Part shown: in pieces, positions 1-6,022 of the stretch | Numbering within the stretch: the first letter of the stretch is position 1 | Layout: each line of letters begins with the position of its first letter | Source of the DNA: Sphingomonadaceae bacterium | GTDB taxonomy: Bacteria > Pseudomonadota > Alphaproteobacteria > Sphingomonadales > Sphingomonadaceae | DNA: 7,784 nucleotides | Direction: 5' to 3' | Assembly: GCA_947442095.1 (NCBI GenBank) | Contig: CANEVG010000163.1 | Span: forward strand, 1 to 7,784 | Translations under genes and position numbers: made by a program | Notes under the pieces: model-generated | What the model was told of the DNA's origin: nothing | Seen by the model: only the letters and a program-made list of their open reading frames with translations | The model's database searches: none

Positions 1-15
1 GACGAGCGGACCTAG
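1..15 (+). CDS. Possible last codons of murC (UDP-N-acetylmuramate--L-alanine ligase), partial
   Basis: Reading frame 1 gives four codons (DERT) and then a TAG stop at 13-15, eight bases before the murB start. In dcw clusters of this type murC lies directly upstream of murB, so this is where its end would be expected. Four residues cannot identify a protein, so the call rests on gene order alone. The murB frame is also open to the window edge. Confidence 0.25.
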   Translation, partial: DERT

Positions 16-21
16 AGGGGG
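14..21 (+). promoter_or_regulatory. Ribosome binding site of murB
   Basis: A purine-rich AGAGGGGG run ends two bases before the ATG at 24. It contains GAGG, which can pair with the 16S anti-Shine-Dalgarno at slightly short spacing. It supports the start at 24 over the next in-frame ATG, which is at codon 66. Confidence 0.5.
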
Positions 22-23
22 CG

Positions 24-944
24 ATGGCTCCCCTGTCCGCTCGTGCCGAGCTTGTCGAAGCGCTAGCGCGCACCGTGCGCGGCAAGCTGACGGCCAAGGC
101 TCCGCTTGCGCCGCTGGTGTGGTTCAAGTCCGGCGGCGCGGCGGACTGGCTGCTTGAGCCAGCTGATCTGGAAGACCTGCAGACATTCCTCACCAAACTT
201 GACCCCAAGGTGCCGGTCATGCCGCTGGGGCTCGGCTCCAATCTCATCGTGCGGGATGGCGGGGTGCCGGGCGTGGTGGTGCGGCTGGGCAAGGCCTTTG
301 CGAGCGTCGAGCGGCTCGATGAGACGACGCTGGCCTGCGGCGGCGGGGCGAGTGGTATTCTGGTGTCCTCCACCGCGCGCGAGAACGGGATGGCGGGGCT
401 CGAATTTCTGCGCTCGATCCCGGGCACTGTCGGCGGGTTCTGCCGCATGAACGGGGGGGCTTATGGCCGCGAGGTCAAGGACATCCTTGTTGACTGTGAC
501 GTGGTGCTGGCCAATGGCGAGCTGATCCACGTGCCGCTGGCCGACATGGCCTATCGCTATCGCCACTCCGCGCTGCCTGAAGGCGCGATTGTCGTTGCAG
601 CGCGGTTTCGGGGCATGCCGGGCAAGCCCGCCGCCATTCAGGCAGAAATGGACCGCATCTCTGCCGCGCGTGAGGCGAGCCAGCCGCTGCGCAGCAAGAC
701 CGGCGGCTCCACGTTCAAGAATCCAGATGGCCAAAAGGCCTGGGAACTGGTCGATCAGGCCGGGTGCCGGGGCATGATGCTGGGCGGTGCGCAAGTATCC
801 GAAAAACACACGAACTTCCTGATCAACACGGGCGATGCCACGAGCGAAGATATCGAGGCGCTGGGCGAGACGGTGCGCGACAAGGTTCGCCGGACTTCGG
901 GCGTTGATCTGCAATGGGAAATCCAGCGAGTGGGCCGGCCATGA
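24..944 (+). CDS. murB: UDP-N-acetylenolpyruvoylglucosamine reductase MurB
   Basis: MurB is the cytosolic flavoenzyme that uses NADPH to reduce UDP-GlcNAc-enolpyruvate to UDP-MurNAc, the second committed step of peptidoglycan synthesis. The 306-residue protein shows the FAD-binding signature GLGSNLIVRDGG (69-80), SIPGTVGG (131-138) and RMNGGAYG (141-148). It also has YRYRHS (177-182), whose R180 matches the family's active-site Arg, and KTGGSTFKNP (225-234), whose S229 matches the proton-donating Ser. Near the C-terminus, E299 in LQWEIQRVG is the expected catalytic Glu. Length and the SEKHTNFLIN motif (259-268) fit the shorter type II MurB. The stop overlaps the ddl start as ATGA, which implies translational coupling. 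Nothing looks truncated. Identity is secure from the motifs and the neighbours. Confidence 0.97.
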   Translation: MAPLSARAELVEALARTVRGKLTAKAPLAPLVWFKSGGAADWLLEPADLEDLQTFLTKLDPKVPVMPLGLGSNLIVRDGGVPGVVVRLGKAFASVERLDETTLACGGGASGILVSSTARENGMAGLEFLRSIPGTVGGFCRMNGGAYGREVKDILVDCDVVLANGELIHVPLADMAYRYRHSALPEGAIVVAARFRGMPGKPAAIQAEMDRISAAREASQPLRSKTGGSTFKNPDGQKAWELVDQAGCRGMMLGGAQVSEKHTNFLINTGDATSEDIEALGETVRDKVRRTSGVDLQWEIQRVGRP

Positions 945-1885
945 CTCTCCCCAAACTCCAAATCGCGGTCCTTATGGGCGGCTGGTCGAGCGAACGACCT
1001 GTCAGCCTCATGTCTGGCAATGGCGTCGCCGATGCGCTGGAGGCCAAGGGCCACCGCGTGACGCGCATCGACATGGGCCGCGATGTTGCGCAGGTCCTTG
1101 CCGAAGCCGCACCTGATGTGGTGTTCAACGCGCTCCACGGCACGCCGGGAGAAGACGGCACGGTGCAAGGGCTCATGGACCTCATGGGCCTTACTTACAC
1201 GCACTCCGGTCTCGCCACTTCGGTCATCGCGATCGACAAGCAGCTGACCAAGCAGGCGCTGGTGCCGCACGGTATCCCCATGCCCGGTGGGCGCATGGTA
1301 AAGAGCGAGGACCTGTTCACTCGCGATCCGCTGCCACGCCCTTATGTGCTGAAGCCCGTCAACGAAGGCTCCTCGGTCGGCGTCGCCATCGTGACCAGCG
1401 GCGGCAACTACGGCGCTCCGATCAGCCGCGATGCCATCGGCCCGTGGCAGGCGTTCGATGAGCTGCTCGCCGAGCCCTTCATTCGGGGCCGCGAGCTGAC
1501 CACCGCCGTGCTCGTAGACAAGGCTCTGCTGGTCACCGAGCTGAGGCCCAAATCCGGCTTCTACGATTTCGATGCGAAGTATACCGACGGCATGACCGAC
1601 CATATCTGCCCCGCCAAAATCCCCGACGAGATCGCCGAGGCCTGTAAGGACATTGCGCTGCGCGCCCACCAACTGCTCGGCTGCAAGGGCACCAGTCGCA
1701 GCGATTTCCGCTGGGATGACGAGCAGGGCGTGGAAGGGCTGTTTCTGCTGGAAGTGAACACCCAACCGGGCATGACGCCGCTAAGCCTCGTGCCCGAACA
1801 GGCCAAGGTTTTGGGCATGGATTACGGCGATTTGGTCGAGGCCATCGTGGCGGACGCGCTCGCACACGCGAAAAAGGAGGCCTGA
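941..1885 (+). CDS. ddl: D-alanine--D-alanine ligase Ddl
   Basis: Ddl is a cytosolic ATP-grasp ligase that joins two D-Ala to make the dipeptide added to the peptidoglycan stem by MurF. With the start at 941 the protein has 314 residues. The N-terminal GGWSSERPVSL (13-23) carries the substrate Glu (E18). FNALHGTPGEDGTVQG (62-77), the phosphate loop NEGSSVGV (141-148), and FYDFDAKY (207-214) follow. Y214 is the residue that marks D-Ala-D-Ala rather than D-Ala-D-Lac specificity. Metal ligands are D255, E271 and N273, the last in EVNTQPGMTPLSLVP. An in-frame ATG at 914 would add nine residues, but the ATGA overlap with murB and the usual Ddl N-terminus favour 941. No strong Shine-Dalgarno precedes 941, as expected if translation is coupled to murB. 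Confidence 0.96.
   Translation: MTLPKLQIAVLMGGWSSERPVSLMSGNGVADALEAKGHRVTRIDMGRDVAQVLAEAAPDVVFNALHGTPGEDGTVQGLMDLMGLTYTHSGLATSVIAIDKQLTKQALVPHGIPMPGGRMVKSEDLFTRDPLPRPYVLKPVNEGSSVGVAIVTSGGNYGAPISRDAIGPWQAFDELLAEPFIRGRELTTAVLVDKALLVTELRPKSGFYDFDAKYTDGMTDHICPAKIPDEIAEACKDIALRAHQLLGCKGTSRSDFRWDDEQGVEGLFLLEVNTQPGMTPLSLVPEQAKVLGMDYGDLVEAIVADALAHAKKEA
1874..1880 (+). promoter_or_regulatory. Strong ribosome binding site of ftsQ, inside the ddl end
   Basis: AAGGAGG, a full match to the Shine-Dalgarno core, ends eight bases before the ftsQ ATG at 1889. It lies within the last sense codons of ddl (Lys-Lys-Glu-Ala), so the C-terminal residues of Ddl double as the ftsQ initiation signal. It is the strongest such site in the window and fixes the ftsQ start. 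Confidence 0.85.
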
Positions 1886-1888
1886 GCC

Positions 1889-2911
1889 ATGGCGCAGACC
1901 ATTCGCCGGGGCGGCAAGGGTATGCGGCGCGCGGCAGCGGCCCACGGCACCAAGCGCAAGGTGACTGCCGCGCGGCGGCAGACAGGCTCGCTGGTCGATC
2001 AGATCATGCAGTGGATGCCTTTCAGCGACGAAACGCTGCACCGTATCGCGATGACGCTGATCCTCGGTGCGGCCGCCGTGCTGGCCTATATTGTCGCGAG
2101 CATGGCCGGCGTGCCCCGGTTGGCCGAGACCGAACTGGCGTTCGTCGCCGCGAAGGCCGGGTTCGAGGTCAAGCGCGTCGAAGTGCGCGGCGTAAACCGG
2201 ATGAACGAGCTCAAGATCTACGAGAAAGTGCTCGGCCAGCGCGAGCAGGCGATGCCGCGGCTCGATATTGGCGCGCTGCGCGAAGAGCTGACCCAGCTGC
2301 CGTGGGTCAAGGATGCGCGCGTCTCGCGCCAGCTGCCCGATACGCTCGTGGTCGATGTGATCGAGCGCAATCCGCATGCGGTGCTGCGCACAAATGGCAA
2401 GCTCACGCTGATCGACGAGACCGGCCATCCGCTTGAAGCGGTCAGCTCGGAGCGCGCGCGGGGCCTGCTAGTGCTCTCTGGCGCTGGTGCCGAAGCCCGT
2501 GTGCCCGATCTGGCCAAGCTGCTCGATGCAGCGCCCGCCATCCGCCCGCAAGTGGCTGAAGCCGAATGGATCGGCAAGCGCCGCTGGAACCTTACGTTCA
2601 AGACCCGCCAGGTCCTGGCGCTTCCGGAAGGCGAGGAAAAGTCGGCCAGCGCGCTCCTTACGTTTGCGCGGATGGACGGGGTGGACCGGCTACTGGGCGG
2701 CAAGGTCGTGAGCTTCGACATGCGCAGCGCAGACCGCATCTACATGCGCGTTCCCGGCCGCGCCGAAGCGCTTGCCGCCAGCGCGCAGGCCGAAGCCACC
2801 GCAAAGGCCAATGCCGCGGCCGCCAAGACCGAGCGCGCGCGTTCGGCGGTTGCCTCAGCCGCTCCCAAGACCCTATCCAAGACTCCCGCGTCCAAGACCG
2901 CACAGGACTAG
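1889..2911 (+). CDS. ftsQ: Cell division protein FtsQ
   Basis: FtsQ is a bitopic inner-membrane protein that brings FtsB/FtsL and the septal synthase to the division ring. The 340-residue product has a basic cytoplasmic N-terminus (about 1-50, Arg/Lys-rich) and one membrane segment (about 53-73, IAMTLILGAAAVLAYIVAS). A periplasmic POTRA domain follows (about 92-161), beginning FEVKRVEVRGVNRMNE and including LPWVKDARVSRQLPDTL. The FtsQ beta domain spans about 165-289 and ends in GGKVVSFDMRSADRIYMRVP. Residues 290-340 form an Ala/Lys-rich low-complexity tail. E. coli FtsQ has 276 residues, so both ends are extended here. The start is set by the AAGGAGG site. ddl ends 3 bases upstream and ftsA begins 8 bases downstream. 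Confidence 0.95.
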   Translation: MAQTIRRGGKGMRRAAAAHGTKRKVTAARRQTGSLVDQIMQWMPFSDETLHRIAMTLILGAAAVLAYIVASMAGVPRLAETELAFVAAKAGFEVKRVEVRGVNRMNELKIYEKVLGQREQAMPRLDIGALREELTQLPWVKDARVSRQLPDTLVVDVIERNPHAVLRTNGKLTLIDETGHPLEAVSSERARGLLVLSGAGAEARVPDLAKLLDAAPAIRPQVAEAEWIGKRRWNLTFKTRQVLALPEGEEKSASALLTFARMDGVDRLLGGKVVSFDMRSADRIYMRVPGRAEALAASAQAEATAKANAAAAKTERARSAVASAAPKTLSKTPASKTAQD

Positions 2912-2919
2912 ATTAGGTC

Positions 2920-4203
2920 ATGGCCGCACCCCGGATCACCAAAGTCTTTGCCGCCGTCAATCTCGGCTCGTTCCGCGTGTCCGCGATCATCGCGGGGCTG
3001 ACCGAGGCGGGCGAGATGGTGGTGATGGGTTCAGGCCACCGCCAGTCTCAGGGGATCAAGCGCGGCTACGTGACCGACATGCAGGCCGCTACCCATTCGG
3101 TGCGCGATGCGATCGAGCGCGCAGAGAAGATGGCCAATGCCAGCGTGCAGAGCGTGTGGATCGGCTGTTCGGGCGCAGGGCTTGCCAGCACCACCGCGCG
3201 GGTCGAGGTCGAGATCGGCGGGCGGCGGATCGAGGTTGATGATATCGAGCACTTGCTTGTGGCCGGGCGTGAAGTGATCCAACCCGATGGCCGCACCGTG
3301 CTTCATGCCCAGCCCGCGCATTATACGCTCGACGGGGCGGACGGGGTGCCCAATCCTAGAGGGCTCCACGCCGAGCGGCTCGCGGTCGATATTCATGTGA
3401 TGCTGGCCGATGGTGCGCCGGTGCGAAACTTGCGGGAAACGGTCGAGAACGCGCACTTGCGCGTTGAATCCGTGGTCGGTTCGCCGATCGCATCAGGCCA
3501 TGCCTGCCTTTCCGCCGAAGAGCGCGAGCTGGGCGTGGCGCTCATCGAGTTCGGCGCGGAAGTGACCACGGTTTCGGTCTATGCCGGGGGCATGCAGCTG
3601 GGCATGCAGGCGATTGCCTTCGGATCGGGTGATATCACCGATGCGATTGCTTCGGCTTTTGGCATCCGCCGCTATCAGGCCGAACGCTTGAAGTGCATGT
3701 CGGGCTCCGCCTTGGCGAGCCCGGCCGATCACCGCGAGATGATCCCGGTCAACGCGCCCGGCGATCCGGAGAGCGGCAGCCCAATGGCGCGCCATGCTGA
3801 TGACAAGAACCGTATCCCGCGCGCCGAGCTGGTTTCGGTGATCACCCAGCAGCTGGGCCATTTCACCGAGGAAGTCGCCCGGGCGCTGAAAGCGCTCGGT
3901 TTCACGGGCAAGCGCGGCCAGCAGGTCGTGCTGACCGGCGGCGGCGCGCAACTGCCGGGCCTTGCCGATTATGCGCAGGCCGCGCTTGGCCGCCCGGTGC
4001 GCATCGGCTCGCCGCCAACGATGCTGGGCCTGCCGCCTGGTCATGCGACGCCGAGCTCCTCCACGCTGGTGGGCCTCATGCTTTATGCGGCAGCCGATCC
4101 GGTGGATATCCGCAGCGTTGGTGCAGCATGGAGCCCGGCGGAATCCTACACTGGGCTGGGTCTCGTCACGCGGGTCTACCGCGCGATGCGAGAGTATTTC
4201 TGA
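2920..4203 (+). CDS. ftsA: Cell division protein FtsA
   Basis: FtsA is the actin-like protein that ties FtsZ filaments to the inner membrane. The 427-residue protein has the family layout. The phosphate-1 region is AAVNLGSFRVSAI (11-23). The 1C subdomain (about 90-165) includes VLHAQPAHYTLDG. The phosphate-2 region is LIEFGAEVTTVSVYAGG (208-224), the adenosine motif is VVLTGGGAQLPGL (336-348), and an amphipathic membrane-targeting helix closes the protein at GLVTRVYRAMREYF (414-427). Two usual acidic positions differ: the phosphate-1 Asp is N14 and the phosphate-2 Asp is E210. The start is forced by an in-frame TAG at 2914-2916. No good Shine-Dalgarno is visible (AGGA at 2904-2907 is 12 bases away), so coupling to ftsQ is likely. 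Identity is firm from the motifs and its place between ftsQ and ftsZ. Confidence 0.96.
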   Translation: MAAPRITKVFAAVNLGSFRVSAIIAGLTEAGEMVVMGSGHRQSQGIKRGYVTDMQAATHSVRDAIERAEKMANASVQSVWIGCSGAGLASTTARVEVEIGGRRIEVDDIEHLLVAGREVIQPDGRTVLHAQPAHYTLDGADGVPNPRGLHAERLAVDIHVMLADGAPVRNLRETVENAHLRVESVVGSPIASGHACLSAEERELGVALIEFGAEVTTVSVYAGGMQLGMQAIAFGSGDITDAIASAFGIRRYQAERLKCMSGSALASPADHREMIPVNAPGDPESGSPMARHADDKNRIPRAELVSVITQQLGHFTEEVARALKALGFTGKRGQQVVLTGGGAQLPGLADYAQAALGRPVRIGSPPTMLGLPPGHATPSSSTLVGLMLYAAADPVDIRSVGAAWSPAESYTGLGLVTRVYRAMREYF

Positions 4204-4256
4204 TGACCAAGTGGTCCGTCTTCGCGCCCCAATTGCATCACTTAGGCGCTTCAACC

Positions 4257-4265
4257 TGTGGAAAA
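4257..4265 (-). promoter_or_regulatory. DnaA-box-like 9-mer upstream of ftsZ
   Basis: TTTTCCACA on the - strand matches the TTATNCACA consensus at eight of nine positions. In Caulobacter DnaA acts as an activator of ftsZ transcription, which makes the location meaningful, but a single 8/9 match also arises by chance. Confidence 0.35.
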
Positions 4266-4280
4266 CCCTCGTCACGCTTT

Positions 4281-4293
4281 GATTCGGTGAATC
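4281..4293. promoter_or_regulatory. Paired GANTC (CcrM-type) methylation sites
   Basis: GATTC (4281-4285) and GAATC (4289-4293) are separated by three bases and form an inverted repeat. GANTC is the target of the alphaproteobacterial cell-cycle methyltransferase CcrM, and methylated GANTC is read by GcrA at promoters. My manual scan found about ten GANTC sites in the window, and this is the only close pair. Presence of CcrM in this organism is assumed from the lineage. Confidence 0.5.
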
Positions 4294-4358
4294 GTTCCGT
4301 GCCAAAGCTGTTTCAAATTGTCACTGGGCTGCATTTTTCAGCCTCCGCAGGCCCGCAC

Positions 4359-4365
4359 GGGAGAG
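4359..4365 (+). promoter_or_regulatory. Ribosome binding site of ftsZ
   Basis: GGGAGAG precedes the ATG at 4370, with GGGAG placed six bases upstream of it. It supports the start at 4370, which yields the short N-terminal extension typical of FtsZ before the first GTP-binding strand. Confidence 0.65.
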
Positions 4366-4369
4366 CGCT

Positions 4370-5830
4370 ATGAGCATCAACATCGGACCGCCGGCCATCG
4401 ACGAACTGCGGCCGCGCATCACCGTCATCGGTGTCGGCGGGGCGGGCGGCAATGCCATTGCCAACATGATCAATGCCAAGATCGAGGGCGTCGATTTTGT
4501 CGTGGTCAACACCGATGCGCAGGCGCTGAACAATTCGATCGCGGACAACCGCATCCAGCTCGGGCCTGACATGACCCAGGGCCTTGGCGCCGGTGCCCGC
4601 CCCGAAGTGGGCCGGGCCGCTGCCGAAGAAACGCTCGAGGACATCGAGCGCGCACTGGACGGCGTGCACATGTGCTTCATCGCGGCCGGCATGGGCGGCG
4701 GCACTGGCACTGGCGCTGCGCCGGTGATCGCGGAAGCCGCGCGGCGCAAGGGCGTGCTGACCGTGGGTGTGGTGACCAAGCCGTTCCTGTTCGAAGGCAC
4801 GCGCCGCATGCGCGCAGCCGAAAGCGGGATCGCCGAACTGCAGAAGCACGTCGATACGCTGATCGTCATTCCCAATCAGAACCTGTTCCTCATCGCCAAG
4901 GCTGAGACCACGTTCAAGGAAGCGTTCCAGCTGGCTGACGAAGTGCTGCAGCAAGGCGTGCGTTCGATCACCGATCTCATGGTCATGCCCGGTCTCATCA
5001 ACCTCGACTTTGCCGACGTGCGTTCGGTGATGGGTGAGATGGGCAAGGCGATGATGGGCACAGGCGAGGGCGAAGGCCCGAACCGTGCGCTCGAAGCGGC
5101 CGAACGGGCGATTGCCAACCCGCTACTCGACGGCGTTTCGATGCAGGGCGCCAAGGGCGTGATCATTTCGATCATCGGCGGCGACGACATGAAGCTGCTT
5201 GAAGTCGATGAGGCGGCAAACCACATCCGCGAACTGGTCGATCCCAACGCGAACATCATCTGGGGCTCGGCATTCAACCCGAACCTCGATGGCAAGATCC
5301 GCGTCTCGGTGGTGGCCACCGGCATCGAGCAGACCGGCGAAATGGCCGAAACGGCTTCGCGCCCAGCCATGCTGGGCGGCATGCGCGGGCCGGCGTTCCC
5401 GGGCGGGCAGCGCGCCGCTCCCGAACCGGCTGCGTTCGATCCGCCGCCGCCGCCAGAGCCTGTCGAAGTGGCCGAGCCTGAACCGGTTGCGCCCGAACCT
5501 GCTCCTGCGCCTTTCGAAGAGCCGCTTGATCTCACACTCGATCTCTCCGAAGAGCACGAAGCCCCGACGTTCGCCCCCGAAACCGTGGATCTGGCGCTTC
5601 AGCACGAGGCGGATGACGCGGAGCCGATTCCGCCGCGCTTTGGTCGGGCGCAGCCCGATCCGGCAGGTGGAGACGCCGGGCGCGGCGCGCTGGGCAACAC
5701 GCTGTTCGAACGCATGGCAAATCTCTCGCGTGGTGGTACGCGTGCGGGTGAGGGCGACGCCGAGGGTGAACCGGAAGATGGCAGCGCGCTCAATATCCCG
5801 CGCTTCCTCGGCCGCCAGAACAATCAGTAG
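4370..5830 (+). CDS. ftsZ: Cell division protein FtsZ
   Basis: FtsZ is the tubulin-like GTPase that polymerises at midcell and recruits the divisome. The 486-residue protein begins its GTPase core with VIGVGGAGGNA (19-29), then NTDAQAL (47-53), the tubulin signature GGGTGTG (109-115) and PNQNLF (168-173). The T7 synergy loop is NLDFADVRSVM (211-221), with catalytic acids D213 and D216. The core ends near residue 325. A variable linker of roughly 145 residues follows. It is rich in Pro and Glu at 350-385, acidic to about 420, and contains a more conserved-looking GNTLFERMANLSRGG (442-456). The conserved C-terminal peptide LNIPRFLGRQNNQ (474-486) binds FtsA and other partners. The protein is longer than E. 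coli FtsZ (383 residues) because of the linker, which is usual in alphaproteobacteria. All catalytic motifs are intact. Confidence 0.98.
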   Translation: MSINIGPPAIDELRPRITVIGVGGAGGNAIANMINAKIEGVDFVVVNTDAQALNNSIADNRIQLGPDMTQGLGAGARPEVGRAAAEETLEDIERALDGVHMCFIAAGMGGGTGTGAAPVIAEAARRKGVLTVGVVTKPFLFEGTRRMRAAESGIAELQKHVDTLIVIPNQNLFLIAKAETTFKEAFQLADEVLQQGVRSITDLMVMPGLINLDFADVRSVMGEMGKAMMGTGEGEGPNRALEAAERAIANPLLDGVSMQGAKGVIISIIGGDDMKLLEVDEAANHIRELVDPNANIIWGSAFNPNLDGKIRVSVVATGIEQTGEMAETASRPAMLGGMRGPAFPGGQRAAPEPAAFDPPPPPEPVEVAEPEPVAPEPAPAPFEEPLDLTLDLSEEHEAPTFAPETVDLALQHEADDAEPIPPRFGRAQPDPAGGDAGRGALGNTLFERMANLSRGGTRAGEGDAEGEPEDGSALNIPRFLGRQNNQ

Positions 5831-5865
5831 GGCGAGCGGCACGCCGTTTCGCGCGGCAACACACC

Positions 5866-5875
5866 TGCTGCAGCA
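5866..5875. repeat. 10-bp perfect palindrome TGCTGCAGCA
   Basis: TGCTGCAGCA reads the same on both strands and lies 36 bases after the ftsZ stop. It could be an operator half or a chance palindrome. The flanking bases do not extend the symmetry. Confidence 0.4.
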
Positions 5876-5883
5876 AATCGCAA

Positions 5884-5922
5884 CGCCTTGGCGCAATCGT
5901 TTTGGCATTGGGGTGCAAGGCG
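5884..5922 (+). repeat. Inverted repeat CGCCTTG / CAAGGCG
   Basis: Arms at 5884-5890 and 5916-5922 are exact reverse complements with a 25-base loop. In RNA this could form a 7-bp stem downstream of ftsZ. There is no T-run after it, so it is a poor fit to a Rho-independent terminator; an mRNA-end structure or chance are alternatives. Confidence 0.35.
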
Positions 5923-6010
5923 GCTAAACGTGAGGTATGCTTAACACAGGGCTTGAACCGCCGGAGTCTGCACCCAGTGCTGGCTCCGGTTCCTCCAATG
6001 GTGCCGCGAT

Positions 6011-6014
6011 GAGG
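6011..6014 (+). promoter_or_regulatory. Ribosome binding site of the TPR protein gene
   Basis: GAGG lies eight bases before the ATG at 6023. That ATG is the first in-frame one after an in-frame TGA at 5954-5956, and it begins a plausible signal peptide, so the site supports this start. Confidence 0.5.
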
Positions 6015-6022
6015 TCGGCCAG

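Larger units (their letters stand above)
4204..4369 (+). promoter_or_regulatory. ftsA-ftsZ intergenic region, probable ftsZ promoter/leader
   Basis: This is the first sizeable gap in the cluster and has AT-richer patches unlike the flanking genes. It holds a DnaA-box-like 9-mer (4257-4265), a pair of GANTC sites (4281-4293) and a small GCCT/AGGC inverted repeat (4341-4352) just before the ribosome binding site. I could not place a convincing -35/-10 pair: TTGTCA at 4318-4323 resembles a -35 but lacks a matching -10. Alphaproteobacteria commonly transcribe ftsZ from promoters between ftsA and ftsZ, so a promoter here is inferred from context and base composition. Confidence 0.55.
5831..6022 (+). 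promoter_or_regulatory. Intergenic region between ftsZ and the TPR protein gene
   Basis: These 192 bases hold no recognisable gene. Visible items are a 10-bp palindrome (5866-5875), a 7-bp inverted repeat (5884-5922), a single GANTC site (GAGTC, 5964-5968) and a weak promoter-like pair, TTGGCA (5902-5907) with TAAACG (5925-5930) at 17-base spacing. No stem followed by a T-tract is present, so an intrinsic terminator for ftsZ is not evident and read-through into the next gene is possible. Confidence 0.35.

Noticed and set aside
914..940. Upstream in-frame ATG for ddl at 914
   Set aside because: It would add nine non-conserved residues and overlap murB by 31 bases. The ATGA start at 941 fits Ddl N-termini better.
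755..1765. Long open frame on the - strand opposite murB/ddl, and similar antisense frames opposite murB, ftsQ, ftsA and ftsZ
   Set aside because: High-GC genes with G/C-rich third positions leave long antisense frames free of stops. The translations show no recognisable domains, and the + strand genes here are certain.
4341..4352. GCCT/AGGC hairpin as a terminator after ftsA
   Set aside because: The stem is only four base pairs, with no T-tract following on either strand, and it sits just before the ftsZ ribosome binding site.
5928..5945. CtrA site around TTAAC at 5941
   Set aside because: Only a half-site is present. The bases 11 upstream do not match the second TTAA of TTAA-N7-TTAA.
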